Positions 27,701 to 42,700 of a DNA stretch of 64,000 bases are shown one piece after another. The DNA lies in assembly GCF_033807575.1 (NCBI RefSeq), contig NC_084718.1, positions 17,563,991-17,627,990 of the forward strand, read 5' to 3'. Each line of letters begins with the position of its first letter. Positions within the stretch are counted from its first letter, which is position 1. The notes beneath the pieces are model-generated. The model was not told the origin of the DNA and did no database searches. It was given only the letters and a program-made list of their open reading frames with translations. A program made the translations under genes and the position numbers. The stretch is from Cydia pomonella. Taxonomy: Eukaryota > Arthropoda > Insecta > Lepidoptera > Tortricidae.

Positions 27701-30700
27701 GGAAATACCTTAGGCTTAGAATGCACTGCGATTAATTTCTTGCGGTTTCAGAACCGCAAAAAGTGTAAAATACGGCATGCTTCATAAGCGCTCGCACGTG
27801 CAAGACTGAAGAAAGAGAAACCGCAAGAAATTAATCTCAGTGCGTTCTAAGCTCAAGGGAGCATGTAGTGTAAGGCCGTCGATTCAGGTTCTTCTCTCAC
27901 TCTCACTGGCCGTAAGCGCGAGCGAGATGGCTGTGCGAGCTCGGGACCGCGGATATCATGTTTATTAATTTATTTTTTTTGTAATTTTTAACTAAAAAGA
28001 AAGTAATCGATGAGTTCCTTTAAAAATAAAATTGCACATTTTTAGCAGTTGTCATATTTTTAGCTTTTGTGCAAAAAAATCCAAAATTTTAAGATGCGTC
28101 TTAGACCTATGTTTGAGGATTTTTTTCTATCGAGTGAAAGTCAAAAGCTCCAGATTGGAATCGATGAACATTTGTTATTATGATTACAAATTTTTGTGAT
28201 TACAAACATTTGATTGACTCAACTACATTCACTTGTTCTGAGCAACAAAAATGAAATCTTAACAAACGTGCTGTGATGGCGCTTGGCCAACAGTTTTCAT
28301 AATAAATGTGACTCAAAATATACGTAAGTTGTGCCGAATATTCGGCGCTTCGGCCGAGAGAGGGGCCGAATATTCGGCCAAAACCACTATTCGTGACATC
28401 TCTGTTTAGCCTTTCATACTATCAGTGCACAATATATCCAATGTATGTACTTCCTTTGTTGTTTTTATTTTTTAGATCATTTGTTTGACATTTAGAATTT
28501 ATTCTAGAAACATTCTAGACTAGTATTTTCTATACAATTGTTTTTTTTTTGTTGTATGACGATATTTTGTGAAATTCTTAGTATTAAATTTGATCTATGA
28601 ATTATATTCATTAGTATTATATATGGAATAATATTTACAACATCAATAAATTGCTCTGATAATTAGCTTAAGATAATTATATGTAATACTGTCTTACTAT
28701 TCATAAGTGCTTGTTGCTAGGCCTACATCTCAGATCATAGAAAGTACTAGATGGCTGACGGAGGCGTGGCGCGTGTCGCCGCGACATGGCCACATCGTGG
28801 CCATACCGGCCCGCCGTAAGACAGTAGCAAATTAGCTGTCATTGAACAATGTGCGCGTCAATTTTATTGAAATGCCGAATTATAGCGTTATTTTGTGTCG
28901 AAATAGGAGTCCATCCAAAAACTATAAGGATCATGGAGTTACATACCACATGCGAGTCCAATTTATTTCACGTATTAGTCTATAAAACCACACATTTTAA
29001 CAAATAAATCCAGTGACATATGATTTTTCTGAGTCAGACCATGCTGTCATACAAACGCGTGGCAATTTGTCAATGCATTCTACATTGACGCTTTGGCATG
29101 GAAAACTATTTGTAGTGTCCTTAGCAACGGCGCAATGCATTAAACCGCTAACGATATTCACAGTGGCATTATTGTTTCTTGGTACGACCGCCAACCGCTC
29201 CCTTCATTGACGCCGCGAAGTAGAGTGGTGCTCGTACATATAATTGATCTTTGAGCGTTATCGATAAAAATGTTTGGGTATAGTGTGTATGAAAGTAATT
29301 ATTTTTCAAGTACAATTTTGCAATTATTTTATATGCACCTAATGTTTAATTTAATACTTATTAATTTGGATTAAAAATCGAATAGGTGAGCCAAAAAATA
29401 AACTGATTTAATTAAGTACAATTTATTTATAACATTATAGTTTATACCTATAAGTATATTTTATTCAGGTTCTTAGCAACGATTCGAATAACTGCACTAG
29501 GTATAATCAAATATGTTCATGATTGCAATTTTTTTCAGTTTCCCGAAAAATCCCAGTATTAAAGAAAAATAGATAGATGTTACAGGTAGAGACCTTAACT
29601 GGTTAACGAGCGAGAAAAGTGTTATTTGTTCGGATCATTTTCAAGAAAAATGTTTCCAGTTACACTTCGCCTCATTTATACATAACGATAGAATATAAAT
29701 ATGATTAAAATAATACTATATTGTATACTTAGTCGATCCAAAAGTTCTATCAGAAAGATTTTTACTGATAATTATGATTACTCTTTCCTTATTATTCGTA
29801 CCGTACACATGATTTAAAAGCTTATTTAATGGTGCATTATACTTACAATATAATATACTATAACTTGCTTTCGCAGTTCAGACAATCCCAAAGTAAACAA
29901 TTTAAACAAACATTACATCAAATAATGACTAAAATTTAAACGAATTTGATTAGTTAAGCATAAACAAGCTTTCGCATCATGGTACATGTTTTTTTAAAAT
30001 TAAAAGCTTTGTACCTATTACATTTTATCACTAAAAACCTTTGTGAGAGAACTTATGGATCAACTAATATACCTTACACGTACCTTAAAATTCTTAGCTC
30101 GTAAATAAGGTCAAAAATTTAAAGGAATATAAATTAAGTCTATGGCAATTATTACATAAAACAAAAATGTCAAAACTCTAAGGCCATGTTCAGAACATGT
30201 AAAATATCGATAGCTCTATCGAATTGTCCTCACTCTAGTGCCGCCGCTCTAGGCTCCTACACCGCGCGGTTTGGCCAATCACAGCGCGTGAGTTGGTTGT
30301 CTGGCCACGCCTTTAATGATGTGGTGGGGGACAGTTGGAGACAGCGAGACTCGTTGAAATTATGCTTCATTATAAATCTCCTTACTTCTTATATCTATGG
30401 CCTACATGAATAAAGTATATTTGAACTTGAACTTGAACTTATCATCTAAAATAATATACTAGCTTACCAATCATTTTCTTGTCCAAATCAGGATTCTCCC
30501 TCAAGAAAAGCGCTACTTCTTCAGGGTCCAGCGGCGTTTTGAGAACTCCATGCTCTTGTAAGTACTCGATACCTCGCTCTGGCTTCTGGTTAAAGAGTTC
30601 CGTTCCTTGCGTCACCCACTGAACACAAAAAAAAACATCGTTAGATATTGATGAGTGAATAGCAAAGAGAATTTGAAATATAGATGGATTGTCGAAGATA

Positions 30701-33700
30701 ACTTTGTAGCCACAGTAAATTTACTGCCATCTTTCGACACATGATTAAAACTTTTAGAACGCCATTTGACTTCAATCTTTTTTCTTTCACTGATAGGGAC
30801 CGTGCGCGTTGGAGGGTCTGCCATCTTGTGGTCTGAATCGGAACCATAAACAGGCACATTTACACGTCAAGTGTTTTCTTGTGCATAGTAGGTTCTGCCA
30901 TCTTGTGGGCTACATCGGAACAAAAAACATCACATTTACGTCTCGCGCCAAAAATCTGACGGCTCCTGTGCTGCCTCCTATAGTTCATGCACGCTCCCTA
31001 TTTGTTAAATATCAAAAAGTGGCGCCATCTGATAGATCAAAGGCGAAAGCGCCCTGTACACTCTTGACAACGGTCCGTCAGCGGTCGGGTTGAGCTGGAG
31101 CGAGGCCGGAAAGCGAGCTGAAGATAGGAAGGCGTGACGCGAGCTTGAAGGCCCTTTGCACCTCTGGCGTGCCTTGGATCAACAACAATGGAAGAATAAG
31201 GATCAAAGTCAAATGGCGTTCTAAAAGTTTTGATCATGTGTCGAAAGATGGCAGTAAATTAACTGTGGCTACAAAGTTTTCCTTGACAATTCTCCTCTAT
31301 TTGAAACTCCCTTTGGTGACTAGAAACGGTGTGAATGTGCAAATAAACCCTTATAATGGGGTCATTACATCACACGCTTAGGGGGGAGAAGTCAAGAAAA
31401 TGTGACATGTTGCGACAAGGCGGAGGGGGAGTCACAAACTTTGTGACGTCACTTTAACTTCATCAGTAACCGAGATTTTTTAGTTTCATTTCTAATCGGT
31501 TTTGTGTTATAAAACTACTAATATTTCTTTAATTATTTTTTTTTTTTTATGTGAAGGCAAGGTTTTTTCATTATGCATAAGAAAGTCTTATTTAAAAAAA
31601 TAAATATTATCGTACATTATTACACATATTGACTAAGTCCCACAGTAAGCTCAATAAGGCTTGTGTTGTGGGTACTTAGACAACGATATATAATATATAT
31701 ATTTATAAATACTTAAATACATAGAAAATGCCCATGACACAGGAAAAAATATCCGTGTTCATCACCCGAATTACCAGGATTTGAACCCAGATCGTCAAAA
31801 TTATTATAAAATATTTTATTCTCGTTTAAACAACGTAAATTATATGAGTAACATAATTTCAAAATTACCTTTTTCATGTTCCTAATATTGTCCAACTCGG
31901 CTTCTGAAGGCACATCTGACACAATCTTATGCCGGCCGGTCCGCCCGCAACCGAAATACTGACTTATGTCATGTGTAATGTCACTCACTGAGTCCTCCAT
32001 ACCGCCTAACTCTAGGCTGACGTGACCACATTTCCTGTAATATAATAAAATGTTATTTAGTAACAATTGGAGCCATTAATTAAATCAACTGCACAAGGAA
32101 TTTTGGTGCAAATTATGTCCTTCATCTGTCGTCGGACAATGGGTCATAAGTCCAAATTATTTAACATTCGTACAATATTTAAAAAAAATAACAAAAGGGT
32201 AGCTAAAGTCGAATGACTTGAAGTATGCCGCCTTTGATAATACATGGACAACCTCACGAACTATTTGGAAACGAATTATTGTAAATTTTACAGATGCATC
32301 GGTTAGTTGTTTGGCCGGATACCGGATATTCGGCCTGACCGTCGGCCGAATACTCAGTATCCGGTCGCCGGATATTCGTCAGGTGGAATGTTTTGAATTT
32401 TGTAGGTGCACGTCGTGCATTTCTAGGTTCGAAACGAGTTTTATTATTTAATTAGGGAGTAATTTAGTTTATAGTACACGTGCGCTCGCGTATTTAGCTA
32501 TAAACAAATAATACGTTGGATGTGTTACGCAAATGTTACTTACGTGTGGATTTTTATAATAATAGACAACTTAGATTATGGCCGTGATTGGTTTTAAAAT
32601 TTAATGTGTATACCCCAAAATAAAGCAAATTTACTACCCGGTATCCGGCCGTATAATACGTTAATATCCAGAATCCGGCCAGATATTAAAATCTGGGCCG
32701 GATACCGGATAGTAACCGAATATCCGGTGCACCTCTAGTGATTTAAGTTTTTATATAGGATAATAATTATCTAGGTAACTGAGATATTAGTAAAATTCTC
32801 ATAAAACAAACTCGGATTCTACATATTTATAAAGACAGAGACACATAAATGAATCCAAATTCAATATGTACTCCAAAAAGTTAACTCCCTTATTCATAAT
32901 CATAATTCATAAAACGTTACGAGCCTGAATTAGTTAAATTATGTTTTATCCCTTACTTACAAATACGTAAGTCCAAATGACAGATAAAGACAAACGATTC
33001 ATAGCTAATTCGGGCTTTATTACTTTTGTACACAACACTAAAAAAAACTATACCTTTCTTTTTCCTCCTCTTCAACCACAACTTCCGTCTCACTCTCCTT
33101 CGGATTACTCATTTCAATAGCTTCTATTATAGTCATAAGCGCCTCCAAAGACAACGTATGTATATTATAAGACGTTGCCGATACAACATTCTTTGATAAC
33201 AACTTAGTCATTTCTTCAAAAACATTCATACAATATATATCGCAGTCATAGTTCAAATATAACTCGTTACAAATCCCGGGTATTCTAAATATCTGTGCTA
33301 GACTTTCTAAGGTCAGGTGCTGTATTTCCTTAAGTTCGTAGTTCGCTTTGGAGACATCCATGGATACTATTTCTATGATTTTTTTGAAGAAGGCCTCCAT
33401 TTGGAATTTGAGGTGGAAACGGAGGGCCTCGAAGAGTAGGAAGGTTATTTGGAGGTCCAGGGCGAATATGGATATCCGCTCTGTGCTCAGCAACTGTAAA
33501 ACAATAAAAGATTTTTTTTTAACCAATTTTTAAGCATATTTTAGCATTCTTAATTCTAAGACTACGATAAAAATTGTTGAATGTCAATTAAATTTAGTTT
33601 ACATGGATTTTACATAATTTGCGTGGGCGTATTAAGTCTAAAAAGTTTCTAAGAATTTTGAGAATAACAGATGTTTTGGATAGCTCTTATGTTTCAGGTG

Positions 33701-36700
33701 GCTTCTGTTCTGAGCAAAGCAAAACAGTTAGCGCCCAATATAACTAAATTTGACTAACAAGTACACATGATATTTACATCAGCTTTTATAAGTATAAACT
33801 AGTTTTCATCACTCATACCAAAGAGAATTTGAAATAGAGGTCTATTATCAAAGAAAACTTTGTAGTCACGCGAATTTACTGCCATCTTTCGACACATTCT
33901 GGACCCGGATACGTCCTTAAACTACGTCCACAAGAGAGGTATGGGCATTGTGAATGTCATCTCGCTTTGTGTGGTAGGGCACAGCGCAGCGGATGTCATT
34001 CCAGATCTAGAGCAGAGCCCAACTGGGGAAGTACCTCCACCTTACAGAAAACCGCAGCCAAATAACACTAGACCCTACTCATATTGTTGTGTTCCTGCCG
34101 GTGAGTAAGGTTGCCAGTGCTCAACTAGGGGGAGGGGTGTTAGGGTCGGCAACGCGCATGTATCTTCTCTGGAGTTGCAGGCTCACATAGGCTACGGAGA
34201 CTGTTTACCATCAGGCGGGCCGCATGCTTGTTTGACCGACGTAGTATAAAAAAAAAAACACATGATTAAAACTTTTAGAACGCCATTTTACTTTGATCCT
34301 TATTCTTTCAGTGATATGTGTTAAATTTTTAAAAAGGATAAAGTGGCGCCATCTCACCGGGCCCAACCTAAAGGTTAAGGCGCCATCGCTTGAAACGATG
34401 TCGCCATACCTTCGGCCTTTGATCTAATAGATGGCGCCACAGATAGGCACAATGTTCAAAATGGCTTTTGAGCACAAAAAGGAAGCTAGCGCCAAAGCTA
34501 AACTTGACTACCAAGTACACAATAATTTCAATCCATCTTAGAAATAAATATTTTTCGGTCATCAATGTAATACTTTGACGACCTGTTTGGCCTAGTGGGC
34601 CTGCCTACGAAGCTGATGGTCTCGGGTTCAAATCCTGGTAAGGGCATTTATTCGTGTGATGAGCATGGATATTTGTTACATGGATATTTGATATAAATAT
34701 TTATATATTATATATATCGTTGTCTAAGTACCCTCAACACAAGCCTTATTGAGCTTACTGTGGGACTTAGTCGATTTGTGTAATAATGTCCTATAATATT
34801 TATTATAATACTTACACTAAGCAAGTTCCTACACAGCGGGTCCTTCACCAAGTATAAAAGCGAAGGGTACCGCGCCAACTGATCTGCGCCAACTTCTAGC
34901 GCGGTACCGGCCAGGCAGAGCCCGAGGTGCACCATGCCGGACGTGTTCTGGGTGTCCAGGGGATTGCATAACGATATTATGAACCTGGGGAAGATAAATT
35001 AGGTCTTAAAAACTTGATAGCATTTATAAACCAGCGCCACGGATTGCCGCAGCAGATGAGTGGGGATCCTATTTTAGCGTCCAATGTTTTTATCTCTGTA
35101 TGTTTTCTTTTCCCATATGTAATGTGTAGTGTCGTTAAATAAATGTATTTTATTTTTTTCTTTCTGTCAAACAACGAAAAATTATAACAATTTATTACTC
35201 CCTTCCTCGAACTTGATTAGTCCTATATGTAAAATTTAAAACCCGAAAGAAACTTGTTTACTCAGGATAACTACCCTGAGTCAAAAATCAGTGGAACTTA
35301 GAGATTTAGGGAGATTAAGAGACTATCAATTATTTGCACCAACCACAGTTGACGGACTGATCAGCGGCAATCAGCAGTCAACTCAGAAATTACTTATAAG
35401 ATAAAATTTAGCAAATGTATTAACCAAAGAGAATTTGAAATGGAGTTGGAGCATAGAACATAAGCCAAAGGCATCTTCTCGAGCGATGGTGCCATATCAT
35501 ACCTTTATTGGCATATGCTCGAGTAGATGGTGCCACTTTTTGATATTTGACAGATTTAACACTTATCGGTGAAAGAATAACGATGAAAGAATGGCGTTCT
35601 AAAAGTTTTCAACACGTGTCGAAAGATGGCAGTAAATTTACTGTGACTACAAAGTTTACTTTGACATTCCGCCTCTATTTCAAATTCTCTTTGCTGTTAC
35701 GTTTTTTTTATACCACGTCGGTGGCAAACAAGCATACGGCCCGCCTGATGGTAAGCAGTCACCGCAGCCTATAGACGCCTGCAACTCCAGAGGTGTTACA
35801 TGCGCGTTGCCGACCGTTTAAAAACCTGTACACTTCTTTTTTACGTACCTAAAAACCTCTCGAACGCAGGCGAGCCCATAAGGCTGTAGGTCTTGTGCCT
35901 CATCTTGCTGCGTGAAACGTATTCCTCGGTGGTTGACGTATTCTTCCAGTTTCTCTGTTTCTTCAGCTGGTTTGGATGGAGTTGTACCGTCGGGGTCTGA
36001 TTCTGGGGTTAGAACTGCAGAACAAAATATAGCAATGAAACTTCCGTCCATATACTCTGTATCTTTAGGTATTTAAATAAAAGTAAACTAACAATTTGTA
36101 CATTTTCGGGTATTTATAACATTTATTGGTTAACCAACCAAATACAAAACCGCCTGGATCTGTCACTGAACAACTTGACTTTAACCTACATTATTTGATC
36201 ATATGTAATGTTTTCATTTACCCTCAACTGACTTAAGGGTATTTGAGGGTAGATTTTGTTTACTTTTATTTATATACCTAAAGATACAGAGTATAGCTAT
36301 CTTGCACATGTTGGAGATCAGATTGATTGTGCATATTCAGTTCTTTTTTTTATCAGCGCCTAATTTAAGGCGCTGATAAAACAGTTAAGGCTTCTACAGA
36401 CGTTGCAACAAAATGTACTTTAAATAAAAACTGGCCAAGTTAAAACAACGAAACCAAATTGGTTGCAAATTTGTAACAAAATCAATTCAAAAATATATTA
36501 TTATATAACTGGGAAGTGGGTTAAATTTGACTTGCAAGATTTGATTACAAACAGACAACGGTCAGGTGAAAGTAAATAAAAGCTTGTAAAATAGACTATA
36601 CGTTTGTATGAAAATGCGATTTCGCACGGATCCTCCACCAGACTAATCTTAACTCACATATTTTTAGTAATTCGAGCGACATGTTTCGGAGATCCTTGGT

Positions 36701-39700
36701 CTCCTTTTTCAAGCGCTAACAGTGCATGAGTAGCGTTCACGATAGCTGCGCGCCGCGTACTGTCGCTCGCTGCGCAGCGCGCTGAGCACGCGATGAGAAC
36801 CAGTTGGGGGTGGTCTTGTGTTCACTTTTTTGTCTTTCTCTTACCTTCTGCAGGTTCCTCCGCCGCTCTCTCTGTCTCTGTCTCGTCGGCACTGACGCAC
36901 TTCTCCACCAGTTGTGCTATGGACGAATTGTCTGTGGTCGCCAGATCCATAGAGGAGTGGCGTGTATGTTTCTTAGGGCTCTTGATCGATTCCACGGGCT
37001 CTATGGTTATTTCCGCTTCGTTTATTAGGTTTTTGTCTTGGCTGTAGGAAACATATTGTACAGTATGTAAAATCTTTAAGAAAACATAGTGGTACATACA
37101 AAACCATTGACCAGCATATTAGTTAACAGACTTTACAAAAATAGAAGTTTAAATAATGATATAATAATTCAGCCTATATACGTCCCACTGCTCTGTGCCC
37201 AGCAGTCACTCTCACTGCCCGAGCACTCTCATGCGCGAGAGGGCTCGGGCTATAGTCCCCACGCTAGCCCAATGCGGATTGGGGACTTCACATACACCTT
37301 TGAATTTCTTCTCAGATATATGCACGTTTCCTCACGATGTTTTCCTTCACCGAAAAGCTAGTGGTAAATATCAAATGATGTTTCGTACATAAGTTCCGAA
37401 ACCCTCATTGGTACGAGCCAGGATTTGAACCCGCGACCTCCGGATTGAAAGTCGGACCCGGCCACCACCGCTTCATAACTAATTCTAGAAGTTTAATAAG
37501 TTAAAAGTTTAACTTATTCGCCATTCGGCGTTAAAGGCATCCATAATGAATGAAGATTAAAATGTGAGCATTTTAATAGGGGATATTACGCAAAAGTCTG
37601 CGTAGGGGGCACCTCTAGCACATACTGAGGGCCTACCACGAAACACGAAAATTGAAGTCTATCACTCTTGCGTATTTGAGCGATAAAAAGGCAGATAACG
37701 AAATATCGATTTTCGCGTTTCGCGGTCTGCAAACAAACCGCCTTGATGCATCCATGTGATAGTGAAAACTTCTCAAAAAACTGTTTAAGTTACTCTATGG
37801 TTTAGAATGTGTGAGCAGCACTCTCTCTGGCGGCAGAACATTGCAGTAATACTTCCTTATACAAAACTGACAGCAATTAACTTTTCTTAACAACTTACAC
37901 GAGTCACACTAATTGGGCCCACTACACCGTGTTTTTATTGAATTTCGTTAACTTTGGGACATAATATGTAAACAGGCCCTAAGGCACGCTCGCAGGGGCC
38001 TTATAAGATTAAAATAAAAATTGATTATCTCCGAAATGGATTTAATAAGAATACCGGTGTCTTTGAGAAAGTTACTTAATTTAAGCTCAGGAGTGCACCC
38101 TTGAAATTAACGGAAATAAAAAAACACAGTATATATTCTGAAAACTACCTTATTTAAGCGTACAAAAAATTAAAATTTAAAAACATGATATCAGCGCTCC
38201 CGGGCACGCACTCCCATCTCGCTCTCGTTTACACTCAATGAGAGAGAGAAGAACACGACCTTACTAGGCCTTAACCCTTAGCCTCTGTCAGGGTTAAATA
38301 AGTTAATAGTTTAAAAAACACTAGAAAAACACGCTTTTATAAATGCACGTAAAAAAACCTGATCGTGTTCTAAGTCCATTACGTGACCTTTATCACAAGT
38401 GCAAACACGACTATGATACGATATTCCATCATGGAATGCCAGTGTCTATCTTCCGGCTTCATCATCAGACCTTGACCTAATCGTGGTCAAAGTTCATTAC
38501 AAGACTTTTCTAACAAATCCAAACACAGCTATGATACGATGTTCCATCATGAAGTTCCAGTTCATATCTTCCGGCTCCATCATCAGATCAGTTCGACAGT
38601 ACCATATTATTGTATTGTCATCAGAACTACATACAGCTGCCAATTTTCATGACGCTACGATCCTTGGAAGATGGTTAAATTAGTTACCTTAGATTCCATT
38701 ACATAGTTACATACAGGTCGACCTAATAAAAGCGTGTTAAAAAAAGTAAGATCCAATCCAACTTATTTAAATAGACAAATATAGCACACCTATTTCGAAG
38801 ACTGTCAGCCTTCTTAGCTTCTGCGTCCGTGTCGGGGTCGACAGTCGGGCTGGCAGGTTCTGTCATTGATGATTTCCTTTCCAGCGAGTTCGTGCCTGAA
38901 AAAAAAATAAGTAGGTATATAACCAGTGATCAGATTTCCCGGTGCAACACGGGGTGAATGACCTCAAACATTATACTAATATGGGTATACCCCGGGATTC
39001 CACAACTATTAATTTACATTCAGTAAATTTTAGTAACATTTTGTCGCGTAATATAAATATTTTCGGAAAATACGTGTATGTGCATTGTGCATTTAATAAG
39101 CATTAGTATTTCCTTTATTCATCTTAACTCTAAGGTATAGGTTTTTATAATATGCATATATTAATAAAATACCGAAACAAAAATGCATACAAACACTATA
39201 CAACCTATTGAAGTATTGATAAACCGCGTTATATGTGATAATAATAACAAATAATATGGATATCTATTAAAAATACTACAGGTGTTTAAAGGTTTACATT
39301 AAATTAAAGTAAAGAATATTCAATGCGTTGATAAAGATTTAGTTTACGAGTATATTCGTAATTTGAGCTGCGTATTTAAGTATACCTATCATATCGATAT
39401 AATTTTTTTCAAACGAAATCCGAGAATTTTGGTCATATCCATATTACGTTTTCTACTTATCCCACGGTGTTGCACTGGAAAATCCGATCACTGTATATAA
39501 CAAACGATATATGATAAGATAATAAAAACGTCACGGTAATTTGGGTGTTCATTGACCGATACAGGTGAAGCCCTGTAGGCCTAGAGGTAAGAGCGTGCCG
39601 GAGGTCACGGGTTCAAACCCCGGCTCGTATCAATGAGTTTTCGGGACTTATGTACGAAATATTATTTGATATTCACCAGTCGCTTTTCAGTGAAGGAAAA

Positions 39701-42700
39701 CATCGTGAGGAAACCAGACTAATCCGAATATGGCTTAGTTTACCCTCTCGGTGGAAGGTCAGATGTCAGTCGCTTTCGTAAAAACTAGTGCCTACGCCAA
39801 TTCTAGGGATCAGTTGCCAAGCGGACCCCAGGCTCCAATGAGCTGTGAATAAACGCCGGGACAACGCGAGGAAGAATATTAACCAATACAGGTACTTCAA
39901 AGTGTGCTTTTCTGATAGATCCAGTGTTTGGCTGGAGTTTCGATAAGTGGTTACAGTAGCCTATTATGGACATTGGTCACTTGAGACAAACTACTCAACG
40001 CGTAAAACAGTGTAACATATTGTAGCCTTAAATTAGTAAGCTAATTTAAAATATTTAATCCAATATACATAGATAAAGATATCAATAGTATTATTCAGTA
40101 CTTTACGAGTCATATTGGCTACGTGCGAAGTGCATGGTGGGGGTAAGGAAAGCGATCGCAGCGCGTGCGGTGGTGAAAATTGGAACTAACCAAGGACAGC
40201 GTCTTTAACATTTCGTACAAGTTATATAGACATTCAACATCGCGGACTTTTCTGTAGAGCCATGATAGATAGACAAACGCACTATAGATTGTGTTTTTAT
40301 AGCTCAAACGGATTAGGCAGCGTTCTCCTCCTCCTAATAGCTAGCGGATGCTAAGGTTGCGTGACAGTCGTGCACATAGCGAATAGTAACCATTATGTCT
40401 TTTTAATTTTAATAATTATAAGTTGTAACTAGAAAATAATTGCAATTTTAATAATATTAATAAAAAGAGAGGAGGCGCCGGTACATAAGGGGGTAGCCAA
40501 CTGCCTCACCATTAAAAAAATTACGTGTTGAGTATGTCTTGATAACCATACTCCGCCGACCGTCGCCGGCCGACGTGCCATCAAAGCGGCAAACACCCTT
40601 TTTAAACATGGCGGCCGTGACGCGCCCGTCTTGTAGGAGCCGCGGGAAACTAACAATAGCGTGAGGCAGCGGGGGGTACAGCGACATCTAGCGGGAAATG
40701 TTGGGACTAATTTTAAATGTTGAATTCAGTTTGATTTTTAAGTAGGTCGTGAACAAGGTTTAAAAAGGGGTTAAAGTGTTGGTGCTATTAGCACGCTACA
40801 GTGCTGAATTAGCTACTAAGATTAGATTAGATATCTTTAATACACTTAAAATTAATTGTCTCCCAATAAGGTACGTCATGTGAAAGAAAAATCTGTCAAA
40901 CTTAATATTAATTTGTAATCGTTGGTCTTTCATTTTGACTTGTTTTTTTTTATGAATAATGAGGCAAATATTTTCCTGACAGTTGAAAGAAGATTTAATA
41001 GGTTCTCTATCAATGGTGTAAGACTATATATTTCATTTTATTTATTCTTTAAACCGCCAAACACGTCAACTGACGCGAGCGGCGTAGTCCAATATCAGAC
41101 GGTTTTTTTGCCACTTTTTTATGTGACATTTTTTGCCACTTTTATGTTATTTCTAGTCAGGATCGTAAACCCTTATCATCCTTATAGGAGAAAAAGTTGG
41201 CACAAAATTTTCATACTTTCCTTTTTGTTACCGCCATAAAAAGTATATGGGGAAATGGTAACACAATAGGAAAATATTCTAGGACATTTTTATATCATAT
41301 TAGCATCGAAAGAGCTTGTGATTCTGAGTAGAAAAAAACACAAAATTTATTAAAAAATACAAAATTGACGATAGTGACATTTTTTTAAGAAACGCTTATC
41401 AACGTTTTTGCATTCCGACAGAGTTCCGACCCGCCGAACACGATAGGCGTGGTGTTCAAAGAGTTCAAGCCTAGCTTTCCGGAAACTTACTATTAGCTGA
41501 AGTAATCTTCTTCTTAGGCTTGTCTCTTTTATTGAGTGAGAGTGCAGCAGCTGCAAAAGCGGCGTTATCTTCGGCGGGGAACTGCGGCAAACGCATGAAG
41601 ATGAGCTGGGTCATGTCGCGGAGACATTGCTCGGCGTTGCGGCGGAGGAGCTCTGCAAACATTAAAAGTTAAGACATATTAAGATTACAAAAACTTCTGA
41701 CTGGGGCCATAACTAGCCACGCCCCACTACTTGTTTACCCTACGTGCTACAGATAGCCCCCTCTGCAGGGCGTGTATGGAGGCAGAAGACACAGCCGCCC
41801 ACGTCATTCTCGAATGCCCAGGGGTGGCAGAGTACCGGGCACAACAACTCGGTTCGCCGGGGTCTCACCCAGCAGTCGTCGGCAACATCAAGGGTCTGCT
41901 AGGCTTCTTGGTAGAGTTGGGTTGGTAAGAGTAGTGCCGACAAAATAGGCGCAATTGTATGACGTAGAGTTGCAGAAACTAAGCCCGCGAGTACCTATAA
42001 TCTATAAATAAGATGCCAAAAAGAAGCCAGTATAGTTTGTTGGCTATCTACTACTAGCGACATCTAGTTTCATGACTAAAAAGCCTAAACTGTTGTAGTT
42101 TACTGTGCACCAACGTGACAAGCCCCAGAGCCATAATAAAAGACGTATTCCTATGAATATATAACGTTTATAATGTCTCACACTTGGTTGCTGAAAGTGG
42201 GCGCAGAATTAGAGAGACTCCAATGAATATCTAGTAGATATGCAATGTTTGTCATGATATAAATAACATACCTGTGAGTCTAGTTTCAAAGCAGATGCGG
42301 AAACAGCTCAACATGATCTCACACACGCTATCATCAGTCAGCATGGCGCCTTCCGGACTCAGCATTAGTGTACGCAAAACCTGGAAAACATAATGACACA
42401 CTCCTGTACTTAGTTTGTTTTGGTGGTCACTAGGGGAGCCTTCTCCAGTAAACGTATTTCGGTGAAGTATCCATGGTGCTATTCCTTATTACAAGATTTG
42501 GATTTGAGAGAGATGGTGATTTGAAGTGTTACCTGTAATATTTTCATAAGCACAACGCCGTCCGACGAATGGTCCGTGCCGACAAACCGTGCGTGCGTCA
42601 CCGCGTCAGCGATGTCTTCCACGGTAGCTGGCACACTGGGATGTGTCGGATCTGAAATTAAAAGTGTTATGGGTAAAATATAAAAGATACAAAAGAGAAT

